A DNA stretch of 59,666 bases from Acinetobacter sp. A2 (GTDB taxonomy: Bacteria > Pseudomonadota > Gammaproteobacteria > Pseudomonadales > Moraxellaceae): positions 1 through 59,666 of the forward strand of contig NZ_JAAZQX010000017.1 of the NCBI RefSeq assembly GCF_012371325.1, read 5' to 3'. The notes beneath the pieces were generated by a model. It was not told where the DNA came from and did not search any database. It was given only the letters and a program-made list of their open reading frames with translations. Below, in pieces: positions 27,108 to 35,266 of this stretch (its first letter is position 1; every line of letters begins with the position of its first letter). Both the position numbers and the translations under genes were made by a program.

Positions 27108-27311
27108 GTGAAAAAGGTTGTGAAAGCAAAAAATTTAATTGCGTTTCGTATTTGGTTAGAAAAGTTAGGTTATTCAGTTAAAAACTTAGCAGATGGACAC
27201 GGTTTTACTTTTAGTTTTCAAAAAGAGTACGGTTTGGTGACCTGTGAACTTTCAGGTAACGCTTTGGCCATGAAATTAGGCGAGGAGTTTGAAGATCACT
27301 TAAAAGCTTAA
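27108..27311 (+). CDS. Small hypothetical protein, 67 aa
   Basis: A GTG start with GAGGAG upstream opens a short basic protein (KKVVKAKNLIAFRIWLEKLG, then HGFTFSFQKEYGLVTCELSG). It has no signal peptide or membrane helix. No family is recognised. The strong ribosome site, the regular codon use and a good terminator downstream make it a real gene. It stands just upstream of the tRNA cluster but on the opposite strand. Confidence 0.65.
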   Translation: MKKVVKAKNLIAFRIWLEKLGYSVKNLADGHGFTFSFQKEYGLVTCELSGNALAMKLGEEFEDHLKA

Positions 27312-27393
27312 TTAAAGCAATAACGGTTGAACTTGATAGGATGCAAAAATTAGAATTTAAACAGATTTAATCAACTCATTTCACTCAATGATC

Positions 27394-27426
27394 TTGCCCA
27401 TAACATGCTTATGGGCTTTTTTTATA
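27394..27426 (+). terminator. Terminator after the 67-aa gene
   Basis: GCCCATAA and TTATGGGC pair around CATGC, followed by seven or more T. Confidence 0.85.
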
Positions 27427-27510
27427 CTTATATGCCCTTTTGCCCTTGTGATGGACTCAAAAAATTTAAGGCAATAAAAAAGCAGGGTCAATGCCTTGCT
27501 CTTTAATTTA

Positions 27511-27595
27511 TGGTGGGGACGGAGAGACTCGAACTCTCACACCTCGCGGCGCTGGAACCTAAATCCAGTGCGTCTACCAATTTCGCCACGTCCCC
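27511..27595 (-). tRNA. tRNA-Leu (TAG)
   Basis: The 85-base tRNA has a long variable arm, acceptor GGGGACG, anticodon stem CTGGA with loop TTTAGGT (anticodon TAG), T-arm GTTCGAG and encoded CCA. By eye it is identical to the copy at 27737-27821. Confidence 0.95.
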
Positions 27596-27629
27596 AACAT
27601 CGGGTACCAACTTAGTGTTGGATTTAATT

Positions 27630-27703
27630 TGGCAGAGGATCAAGGATTCGAACCTTGACGAACGGTTTTGGAGACCGTCATGCTACCATTACACCAATCC
27701 TCT
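27630..27703 (-). tRNA. tRNA with CCA anticodon (tRNA-Trp)
   Basis: The 74-base tRNA has a perfect acceptor stem AGAGGAT/ATCCTCT, anticodon stem ACGGT with loop CTCCAAA (anticodon CCA, Trp), T-arm CAAGG with TTCGAAT, and encoded CCA. The D-arm is weak (G-U and U-G pairs around TAATGGTAG) and lacks the usual AGCTCAATTGG form of proteobacterial tRNA-Trp. Confidence 0.85.
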
Positions 27704-27736
27704 GTAACCTAAAATCAAGTGTACTTGATATTTAAG

Positions 27737-27821
27737 TGGTGGGGACGGAGAGACTCGAACTCTCACACCTCGCGGCGCTGGAACCTAAATCCAGTGCGTC
27801 TACCAATTTCGCCACGTCCCC
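27737..27821 (-). tRNA. tRNA-Leu (TAG), second copy
   Basis: It has the same length and, by eye, the same sequence as the copy at 27511-27595, including TAG anticodon and CCA end. The three tRNAs are on one strand with short spacers and are probably cut from one transcript. Confidence 0.95.
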
Positions 27822-27938
27822 GATGGCTGTGTATATTATAGAGATCACTTCCTCATGACAAGCCTTTTTTATAAAAAAGCATAATGACTGTTTAAATAAA
27901 AAACAAAAAATTGTTTTTTGTTTTTTTCTTAAACATAT

Positions 27939-28778
27939 TCAGCCACTAAGCCATAATTTTAACGCTGAAATATTGGCGCAACGTTGTGAATATTGCTTAG
28001 CAAGCATTGCCTTGAGTAAAGGGTAAAAGGCAGTTATGTGCTCAGCTTTATCTAAATTGAATCTTTGACAATGTAAATATGCCCAATCTTGGTAACTACT
28101 GGCTTGTAAGCGTTGCTGTGTCAGCCATTCATAAAAAATTATGCCCAAGGCATAAATATCACTTTGCCTAGTTTTAGGCTGCCCCTGAAATAACTCAGGC
28201 GCCATATAACGTGGCGTTGCGGTCAGACGCTGCTGTGGATTATCCGTAATATGCCGTGCTTGTTCGAAGTCCAATAGTTTGATTTTCCCATCAAACTGCA
28301 CGATATGTTCAGCTTTCAAATCGGCATGAATCCAACCCAAAAGATGCAACTGCTCTACCGCATCAAGCACCTGCCATAATATCGCTTTGGTTTCATCAAG
28401 ATACTTAGGTAGACCATCCATCTGCAATACAGGCATTGCTTCAGGCAAAATTAACGCCTGCGTGTACTCTTGTTGCTGAATATGAATAGGCTCTTGATCC
28501 ATCAGCACGCACGGCAGTAAAAAAGCATGTTTTAAATGTTGCTTTTGCTGATAAAACCGATATTCACGCCTAAAACCTTCTTCAACAGTAGGATGACTCC
28601 CCTGTTGCTGAGCTTTCAGCCAATAAAACTGGTTTTGATATTCAAAACGATATAAATGCCGTCCATACAATAAACTTTGAGGTTTACTGCGTAATTCAAA
28701 CTGTGCAATATCGGCAAGTTGAAAATTAAACAACACTTGCGCCAGTACGTTTCTCTGGAATCGTGTCATTTTGAGCAT
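27939..28778 (-). CDS. Serine/threonine kinase-like protein
   Basis: The 279-aa protein has a eukaryotic-type kinase fold: a Lys in FYWLKAQ near residue 54, the catalytic loop HADLKAEH at 151-158 (consensus HRDLKPEN), DFE at 170-172 in place of DFG, and YMAPE at 191-195. Asp153, Lys155 and Asp170 are present but His replaces the metal-binding Asn and Glu replaces Gly, so activity is possible but not sure. The N-terminus overlaps the patatin gene by 53 bases, suggesting coupled expression. A kinase of the lipopolysaccharide-kinase group is an alternative. Confidence 0.75.
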   Translation of the reverse strand: MLKMTRFQRNVLAQVLFNFQLADIAQFELRSKPQSLLYGRHLYRFEYQNQFYWLKAQQQGSHPTVEEGFRREYRFYQQKQHLKHAFLLPCVLMDQEPIHIQQQEYTQALILPEAMPVLQMDGLPKYLDETKAILWQVLDAVEQLHLLGWIHADLKAEHIVQFDGKIKLLDFEQARHITDNPQQRLTATPRYMAPELFQGQPKTRQSDIYALGIIFYEWLTQQRLQASSYQDWAYLHCQRFNLDKAEHITAFYPLLKAMLAKQYSQRCANISALKLWLSG

Positions 28779-30240
28779 GCAATAACTCTAGGCAATGTTG
28801 CAAAGTTTTGCCTACACGGGCATGCGTTTCAATACTGGAAATTTTTGGCCAAGTTGCTCGCTCACCTTCACGCTGTAAGATTTTGAACAAATGTGGTTTA
28901 GGGTTTTGCAGCATATAACTATAATGACGCAGGTTATAACTTCCAACAATATTGACATCGCCATAATAACGCTGATCGACAATGCCATAACCATGATCTA
29001 GCAAACGGCGTACGGGTGGCACAGCTCCTGCCCGCTCACGAACAAAGTCCATGACACCGCGACTAATCACTTTCCCCTGTCGGCGGATAATACGTTCTGG
29101 CCAACTTAGCATATCTTTACGATAGCGCTTGATATCATCTTGCATGAAAGGAACCACATGCGGGTTCACCTGACTGGCAATGGTGTAATTAATATTATAT
29201 AAACGCGCCATTTTTTCCTGTGGGAAATCACTGCGTACACTACCATCTACCCAACGGGTTTTACCCATATAAGGGGTATGCTCGCCATCATAACGCTTAT
29301 TGGTTAATCGTACTGGTGGAAATAAAATGGGTACGGCACAAGATGCAAGCACCGCACTCCACACTAATAAATCAGGTGCAGTAAAACTATTCATAATGCG
29401 CGGGTCTTGTGAAGCATCATATGGCGCCACGGCCACATTTATGTGTAAACCTGAATTCTGAAAAGCTTCTTCAAAGGTGGTATCACCTAAGTTTTTAATC
29501 AGGAATTTTTTTAAATAATGTACATTGGCAATACCGCCATTCCCTTTCAGAATTTCACGCATTTGTCTAAATTGGAATGCTTCGTGGAAAAAAGATTCAC
29601 CACCTAAAATTTGTTGTACATCTTCAGGTTTCGCAATACCCAGCATGGCCGTCATGATGGCGCCCGCACTTGAACCCGACAGCACTTTGGGCATTAAGTC
29701 CTGCTCAAGCAAAGCCTTACACACACCCGTATGAAACAGACCTAAAGTCGCGCCACCCGAAAACATTAAGGCAGGCTGACCATACGCAGTTTGGCACTGC
29801 TCAAAAAAAGCAATTTTTTCAGCGCGGGTTAAAGTTTGACACGCTTCTGAAGCCACAAAGGCCAAACTTTTACTGACTTCTTCTACATAGTCTTCAATGA
29901 TTTTTTTGGTACCAACATAAGTGGCAGTAAACAACATAGGATGGGCAATGTTGGCAATATCGAAGGTTAAGCCTTCACGTAAAATATAAATCAGGTCATT
30001 ACTACGTTCTGTCGTGCGGTAACGGCGTAAAAGATTTAAACGGTGCGAAATGATTTCTGCATCAAAATATGGCGAACTATTGTCATATTTCCATTCTTGC
30101 GCGCCAGATTCTTCATCTATTTTTATGGCAATACTTTTCCACTCTTCATAGGATTCTGCATTTAAAATTTCGCGCTTTAATTTTTTTATGCGATAGGCTT
30201 GGTGCGGATTAACCTCTTCGGTGAAATCTTTAAATAACAT
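28726..30240 (-). CDS. Patatin-like phospholipase with DUF3336 domain
   Basis: The 504-aa protein has an N-terminal DUF3336 domain (residues 1-150) and a patatin domain: SGGATLGLFHTGVCKAL (oxyanion hole), GSSAG at 189-193 with the catalytic Ser, and WVDGSVRSDFP with the catalytic Asp (DG). Such enzymes hydrolyse acyl esters of lipids. The ATG at 30238-30240 has GAGGGA upstream. The gene ends inside the kinase-like gene, and both form one operon on the minus strand. Confidence 0.9.
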   Translation of the reverse strand: MLFKDFTEEVNPHQAYRIKKLKREILNAESYEEWKSIAIKIDEESGAQEWKYDNSSPYFDAEIISHRLNLLRRYRTTERSNDLIYILREGLTFDIANIAHPMLFTATYVGTKKIIEDYVEEVSKSLAFVASEACQTLTRAEKIAFFEQCQTAYGQPALMFSGGATLGLFHTGVCKALLEQDLMPKVLSGSSAGAIMTAMLGIAKPEDVQQILGGESFFHEAFQFRQMREILKGNGGIANVHYLKKFLIKNLGDTTFEEAFQNSGLHINVAVAPYDASQDPRIMNSFTAPDLLVWSAVLASCAVPILFPPVRLTNKRYDGEHTPYMGKTRWVDGSVRSDFPQEKMARLYNINYTIASQVNPHVVPFMQDDIKRYRKDMLSWPERIIRRQGKVISRGVMDFVRERAGAVPPVRRLLDHGYGIVDQRYYGDVNIVGSYNLRHYSYMLQNPKPHLFKILQREGERATWPKISSIETHARVGKTLQHCLELLHAQNDTIPEKRTGASVV

Positions 30241-30425
30241 AGCGTCCCTCAATCCGTTGGTTTATTCGCAGCACTACGCTTGCCGATGCCTACTATACAC
30301 AACAATATCTTAAAAATAATAACATGCGTCAATGACTAAGCAAGTACAGCAATTGGCAAATCTAGGTCAATTGCGCTAGTCTTAAACTGTACTTTTCCGC
30401 TCTGCAATTATAAAGCTGAACTATC

Positions 30426-31298
30426 ATGGCAAACCTAGATTTACCCGACAACATCTTAATATCACTTTCGCATGTACTCCAACAACTACAGCAAAGCTTA
30501 CCTGCTTTAAAACAAGAACCTGATTTTTCAGCAATTGCTTTTAAATGGCAAAATCAGCAGTTAATTGCCATACAACAACCACGAAAAATGGAATTGGATG
30601 ACCTAAAAGGCATTGAAAAGCAAAAAGAAAAAGTTATTCAAAATACCTTGCAGTTTTTAAATGGCTTACCTGCCAATGATGTCTTGCTGACAGGTTCACG
30701 CGGGACTGGTAAATCTTCTATTGTACGTGCCCTGCTCACCAAGTATGCCGACCAAGGCTTACGTTTAATTGAAATTGAACGTGATGACTTATCTGAACTC
30801 CCTGAAATTCAGAAAATCATTCAGCATCGTCCAGAAAAATTTATTGTCTATTGCGATGATTTAGCCTTTAACGCAGAAGATGAAAATTATCGTAGTTTAA
30901 AAAGTGTTTTAGATGGTTCATTACAATCAGGTTCAAGTAATTTTATTATTTATGCGACTAGTAACCGCCGCCATCTTTTACCTGAATTTATGCACGAAAA
31001 TACACCTGTCACCCGTGTAGATGTACCGCAATATACCGAATTGCATCCACAAGAAGCGATTGAGGAGAAAATTTCGCTGTCTGACCGTTTCGGTATGTGG
31101 TTGTCGTTTTATCCAATGGATCAAAATCTGTATTTGGAAATTGTAGAACACTATTTACAAAAAGCAGCAATACCAATGACCGCCGAAGTACGTGCAGAAG
31201 CATTAAGATGGTGTCAGGCACGTGGTCAACGTTCAGGTCGTGCCGCTTATCAATTCTCTAAACACTGGATTGGTTCACAGCAACTAAAATCTATGTAA
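30426..31298 (+). CDS. DUF815 family AAA ATPase
   Basis: The 290-aa protein has an N-terminal 80-residue segment and an AAA+ core: Walker A TGSRGTGKSS, Walker B FIVYCDDLAF, and YATSNRRHLLPEFMHEN as in the sensor region of DUF815 proteins. The biochemical role of this family is unknown. It is divergent from the patatin gene and shares its promoter region, and it converges with a small lipoprotein gene. Confidence 0.88.
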   Translation: MANLDLPDNILISLSHVLQQLQQSLPALKQEPDFSAIAFKWQNQQLIAIQQPRKMELDDLKGIEKQKEKVIQNTLQFLNGLPANDVLLTGSRGTGKSSIVRALLTKYADQGLRLIEIERDDLSELPEIQKIIQHRPEKFIVYCDDLAFNAEDENYRSLKSVLDGSLQSGSSNFIIYATSNRRHLLPEFMHENTPVTRVDVPQYTELHPQEAIEEKISLSDRFGMWLSFYPMDQNLYLEIVEHYLQKAAIPMTAEVRAEALRWCQARGQRSGRAAYQFSKHWIGSQQLKSM

Positions 31299-31353
31299 AA
31301 TTTACGGGTTGCTGCATTTCTTTAGGCAGTAACCCTTTAATTCAAGCACACTA

Positions 31354-31671
31354 TTATTGACCTTGTTCAGCAGCGATACGTGCCAAAGTTTCTGCATAAA
31401 ACTCTTCGCCATGCGCTTGCATGGCTTCTACAGTTTGTTCACCCACATAAACTTCTTCTGGGGCAGTTACAGCAATATCGGAAGATGCACCTGAATCATA
31501 GGTGATGGCTGTATGACTTGAAGGTGAATAACCATCATTGTTGGATGACATTTCTAAATTTGAATGACTCACCGATGAGGTATTTTGATGAATAGACTCC
31601 GCCTGTTCACAAGCGGTTAATAACATTGCCCCCATCACACAAGTGATGCAAAATGTATTTTTAAATCGCAT
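31354..31671 (-). CDS. Putative small lipoprotein, 105 aa
   Basis: The sequence has a signal peptide (RFKNTFCITCVMGAMLL) with lipobox LTAC, then a Ser/Thr/Asn-rich low-complexity linker (residues 25-70) and an acidic helical C-terminus (EEFYAETLARIAAEQ). No family is recognised. It is probably an envelope lipoprotein. GAGA lies before the ATG. Confidence 0.65.
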   Translation of the reverse strand: MRFKNTFCITCVMGAMLLTACEQAESIHQNTSSVSHSNLEMSSNNDGYSPSSHTAITYDSGASSDIAVTAPEEVYVGEQTVEAMQAHGEEFYAETLARIAAEQGQ

Positions 31672-31993
31672 TTTATCTCATTAATTTTTTATTAAACATA
31701 GACTTAAAATCATAATTTATAATTTAAAACACCACAATTGGACAGGATTCACAGAATTTAGCACTGCTGTCAGTTATTTGCTTTATTTTTAAAATTTGCA
31801 AGATAAGAGCACAAAAAGCTCTGAAATTTATATGCTTAGATTTAAATAATTGGCACAACCTGAAGATAATAAACAATAAATTACAATTGTTTAGCTTGAC
31901 TTAAAATGGTCAACTTTAGTCAATTTGTTTATTTTATAGCAAACTTATCACTTAAGATGAAGTCTCTTTAGAACAAACAACGGTTATAAAATA
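31672..31993. other. 322-base AT-rich divergent intergenic region, no gene seen
   Basis: This separates two divergent lipoprotein genes. It is very AT-rich, with no open frame that looks like protein. Promoters for both sides must lie here, but I cannot fix their boxes with confidence. Confidence 0.4.
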
Positions 31994-32251
31994 ATGTTTA
32001 ATTTCAAAAATATGTTGCTGACGGTAGCTTTAATCACCACCCTTGCAGGATGTACCCAAGTGAAAACGCAGGAATATTATGCAGAAAACCTAGATGAGGC
32101 AAAAAAGGTTTTACAAAAATGTGAAGCCGAAGCCAACAAAGGCAAAGCACTAGAAGGCAAGAAGTTGGAAAACTGCAACAATGCAGGTATGGCTGTTATG
32201 AATGGCATGATGCAGGACTTAACCAAAGGCTTAATGGATGCAGTTCGCTAA
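31994..32251 (+). CDS. Small lipoprotein resembling EexN
   Basis: The 85-aa product has a signal peptide and lipobox LAGC. The mature part, YYAENLDEAKKVLQKCEAEA followed by LENCNNAGMAV, has the spacing of Tyr, Ala, Cys and Asn seen in EexN entry-exclusion lipoproteins of conjugative plasmids. No conjugation genes are nearby, so a chromosomal paralogue of unknown role is likely. A terminator follows. Confidence 0.65.
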   Translation: MFNFKNMLLTVALITTLAGCTQVKTQEYYAENLDEAKKVLQKCEAEANKGKALEGKKLENCNNAGMAVMNGMMQDLTKGLMDAVR

Positions 32252-32284
32252 ATCTTCGTTATTGAGCAGAACTTCAATTGCAGC

Positions 32285-32324
32285 ATAAAAAAACAGAGGC
32301 TTAATCTTGGCCTCTGTTTTTTTC
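32285..32324. terminator. Bidirectional terminator
   Basis: ACAGAGGC and GCCTCTGT pair, with A-run and T-run on either side, between the EexN-like gene and tsaD. Confidence 0.8.
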
Positions 32325-32334
32325 AACTAAATAC

Positions 32335-33351
32335 CTAACCTGCGGTCGGATTGGTCAATTCTGTCATTGGCCAACGTGGTGTGGTCGTCACAGACAAACC
32401 ATCTTGCTGTCCTGCCTTTAAACGCTGATAACCTGCAAAAGCAATCATCGCACCATTATCGGTGCATAATGCTGGCTCTGCGTAATATACTGCAGCACGA
32501 ATCTTCGCTAAATCTGCTTCTAAACGCTCACGTAAACGCGTATTTGCACTTACTCCACCTGCAATCACTAAGCGTTTTAAACGTGTTTGTTTTAAGGCTT
32601 TCACTGATTTTTTGACTAGCGTATCCACCACAGCTTCCTGAAAACTAGCTGCAATATCCGCATCACGGTTTTCATCACCTAGTTTTTTCATTTGCACTGA
32701 AACTGCAGTTTTTAAACCACTAAATGAAAACTCCAAACCTTGGTGCAACATTGGCCGTGGAAACTCAAATGCCAATGGATTACCTTGTTCCGCCAGTTTG
32801 GCAATATTTGGCCCGCCTGGATACGGCAAGCCCATCATTTTTGCGACTTTGTCAAAGGCTTCGCCCGCAGCATCATCAATCGACTCGCCTAACAGTTCAT
32901 ATTGCCCAATACCATAGGCGGCCATGAGCTGAGTATGACCACCCGAAACCAATAACGCTACAAAAGGAAATTCTGGCGGTGTGGCAGACAACAATGGCGC
33001 AAGCATGTGCCCTTCCATGTGATGCACACCAATTGCAGGTTTATTTAAGGCAAATGCCAAAGTGCGCCCAAATAATGCGCCTGTCATGAGTGCCCCCATC
33101 AAGCCAGGTCCACGAGTATAAGCCACTGCATCAATTTCAGATTTTTTGACCTGACTTTGCCCAAGCAATTGATTCATTAATGGAATAAGTTTACGCACAT
33201 GGTCACGTGAAGCCAGTTCAGGTACCACTCCGCCATATTCTGCATGCAATTTAATTTGGCTGTACAGCACTTGTCCACGTAAACCTAACTCACTGTCATA
33301 CAGGGCGAGTCCTGTTTCATCACAAGATGTTTCTAAGCCTAAAACGATCAT
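32335..33351 (-). CDS. tsaD: tRNA threonylcarbamoyladenosine transferase TsaD
   Basis: The 338-aa ASKHA-fold protein matches TsaD/Gcp: [16 protein letters not shown] at the start, [14 protein letters not shown] with the two metal-binding His, [10 protein letters not shown], and [15 protein letters not shown]. With TsaB, TsaC and TsaE it makes t6A37 in tRNAs that read ANN codons. The ATG at 33349-33351 is the family start; a longer frame extends 30 codons upstream but is not conserved in type. It is divergent from rpsU, a widely conserved arrangement. Confidence 0.95.
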   Translation of the reverse strand: MIVLGLETSCDETGLALYDSELGLRGQVLYSQIKLHAEYGGVVPELASRDHVRKLIPLMNQLLGQSQVKKSEIDAVAYTRGPGLMGALMTGALFGRTLAFALNKPAIGVHHMEGHMLAPLLSATPPEFPFVALLVSGGHTQLMAAYGIGQYELLGESIDDAAGEAFDKVAKMMGLPYPGGPNIAKLAEQGNPLAFEFPRPMLHQGLEFSFSGLKTAVSVQMKKLGDENRDADIAASFQEAVVDTLVKKSVKALKQTRLKRLVIAGGVSANTRLRERLEADLAKIRAAVYYAEPALCTDNGAMIAFAGYQRLKAGQQDGLSVTTTPRWPMTELTNPTAG

Positions 33352-33497
33352 TAAATTGCCTATAACCTGTATCAATTCTATTGCGAAACCTATTATAGAC
33401 TTGTGATATGAGATGTAAATGAGTAAAATACTGACCTTCACTTGTGATCGTGGGCAATTTCGCCCAGGTCTTATCCATAACTTAATGAGGATTCTTC

Positions 33498-33713
33498 ATG
33501 CCACAAGTTAAATTGAAAGAAGGCGAACCAGTCGACGTAGCTATCCGTCGTTTCAAACGTTCTTGCGAAAAAGCAGGCGTTTTAGCTGACGTACGTAAGC
33601 GTGAATTCTACGAAAAACCAACTCAAGAACGTAAGCGCAAAAAAGCTGCTGCTGTTAAACGCTACCAAAAGAAATTGGCGCGTGAATCAGTACGTACTAC
33701 TCGCCTTTACTAA
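33498..33713 (+). CDS. rpsU: 30S ribosomal protein S21
   Basis: The 71-aa basic protein is a standard S21 ([20 protein letters not shown], then [20 protein letters not shown]). GAGGA lies before the ATG. It is followed 31 bases later by the YqeY-like gene, and both point away from tsaD. Confidence 0.97.
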
Positions 33714-33744
33714 TTAATTTGTGATTGCCTGTCTGGATTAAATA

Positions 33745-34191
33745 ATGACGACTTTAAAAAACCAAATCACTGACGTTTTAAAAGCGACTATGCGCGCGAA
33801 AGAAATGGATAAGTTAACGGTAATTCGTAGTCTACAGGCGGCAATTAAGCAAATTGAAGTTGATGAGCGCAAAGAGCTTGACGATACTCAGGTTCTTGCG
33901 GTCATTGAGAAACAAATTAAACAACGTAAAGAATCGGTTAAAGCCTTTGAAGGCGCTGGCCGAGAAGATTTAGCTAGTAAGGAACAAGCCGAAATTGAGG
34001 TTTTATCTCAATTTCTACCAGAAGCTATGACTGAGGAAGAACTTGATTCCATGATTGCGCAAACAATTGAAGCGCAACAAGCTACTAGCATGAAAGATAT
34101 GGGTAAGGTGATGAACTCTCTGCGTCCGCTCATAGCCGGGCGCGCCGATCCTGCGCAAGTATCTGCAAAAATTAAAGCCAAATTAAGCTAA
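33745..34191 (+). CDS. GatB/YqeY domain protein
   Basis: The 148-aa protein is a stand-alone YqeY domain (MRAKEMDKLTVIRSLQAAIK, QIKQRKESVKAFEGAGREDL, LSQFLPEAMTEEEL). It resembles the tail of GatB, the tRNA-dependent amidotransferase subunit, and probably binds tRNA; its role is not settled. It commonly follows rpsU, and here the pair is close enough to be co-transcribed. Confidence 0.92.
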   Translation: MTTLKNQITDVLKATMRAKEMDKLTVIRSLQAAIKQIEVDERKELDDTQVLAVIEKQIKQRKESVKAFEGAGREDLASKEQAEIEVLSQFLPEAMTEEELDSMIAQTIEAQQATSMKDMGKVMNSLRPLIAGRADPAQVSAKIKAKLS

Positions 34192-34418
34192 ATGACCAAA
34201 ATCATATTTTTCAAAATATTGATGAGCTTGAATTAGTATTGTTATGCTGAAACATTCTATCTCTCAGGCTTTCTGAGCTGATCTTTAAATTGCATAGTGA
34301 ATATGCTATATATTCCCATCCCACATTGTTTGATCTTTTTGTTTATCTATCTCTATCATTGACTGGATAAAGTTTATATTGAAGGTTGAAATGCCTTTGC
34401 ACTCACCTCGAAAACTGC

Positions 34419-34787
34419 TTATTTTAAATCACACTTTACCTGATATTTATTAAGTAACTGCATTTCTTTAGATGAACTCACCTGCTGAATGACGTCCTGT
34501 TTATTAATATTTTGATAACGACGGTCTAAATAAGCACGATTTTCATCGGCTGCCTGATATAAACGATCAACATAACGGCTCACAATACCACAAAACTGCT
34601 GTTGCTGCTGTGCACTAAAACCTTGCTGCTGTGGATTTAAGCCACGTAAAAATTGTCGGGTATCTTGCTTATATTGTGCATTAATTTCTTCAACTGCCAT
34701 CACATATTGCTCCGCACTCGCAGCATAGACCGTCGGTAATAACATCCCCAAAGTTAGGCATAAATAAATATATTTTTTCATTTTCAT
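34419..34787 (-). CDS. Secreted hypothetical protein, 122 aa
   Basis: A signal peptide (KKYIYLCLTLGMLLPTVYA, then ASA as cleavage site) precedes a mature helical, Gln-rich part (PQQQGFSAQQQQQFCGIVSR) with two Cys that could form a disulfide. It is probably periplasmic. No family is recognised. About 230 bases separate its end from the YqeY-like gene, with nothing further visible between them. Confidence 0.65.
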   Translation of the reverse strand: MKMKKYIYLCLTLGMLLPTVYAASAEQYVMAVEEINAQYKQDTRQFLRGLNPQQQGFSAQQQQQFCGIVSRYVDRLYQAADENRAYLDRRYQNINKQDVIQQVSSSKEMQLLNKYQVKCDLK

Positions 34788-34842
34788 TCAACAACATCAC
34801 GCAATTTCGGTTTTATTCTAGCACTGTATGCTCCGTCAAGTA

Positions 34843-35217
34843 CTACTCACACAATGCAATTGTCAGAAAGTTTGGTTTGTATTGTGTGAAAACCTGCTCA
34901 GAAGGTTCAGGGATTTGACCTTGCGTCACAGTCCCTAAACGCAAGCGAATAATATCGGGTAAATCAAGTCGATAGGAATAAATTGGACTCCCACATTCCT
35001 GACAAAATACTCGCGCCTTATTGGGACTATGAAAATATTCTTTCAGATATTTTAAGCCACGAACCACTTCAAATTTTTCACGGGAAACTGGGCTATTCCA
35101 ACCTAAAATACCCCCTTGTGCACGACGACAATGCTGGCAAAAGCACAATACTGTTTTTTCAATTTCGGCATGGTAACGATAATACACCGCACCGCATAAA
35201 CATTGTCCCTCAATCAT
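34843..35217 (-). CDS. GFA (CENP-V/Gfa type) family protein
   Basis: The 124-aa protein has the zinc-binding Cys pattern of the Gfa family: GQCLCGAVYY, LCFCQHCRRAQG and VFCQECGSPIYSY. The type enzyme was proposed to condense glutathione with formaldehyde; most members have unknown substrates. GGAG lies before the ATG. It is a single-gene unit on the minus strand between a secreted protein gene and the BepA-like peptidase gene. Confidence 0.88.
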   Translation of the reverse strand: MIEGQCLCGAVYYRYHAEIEKTVLCFCQHCRRAQGGILGWNSPVSREKFEVVRGLKYLKEYFHSPNKARVFCQECGSPIYSYRLDLPDIIRLRLGTVTQGQIPEPSEQVFTQYKPNFLTIALCE

Positions 35218-35266
35218 TTTAAACTCCTTGTATTTATTGTTATTGGTTCAACTTATACCTTTAAAG

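Noticed and set aside
27510..27707. Open frame across the tRNA-Leu and tRNA-Trp genes
   Set aside because: It is an artefact of reading through tRNA genes.
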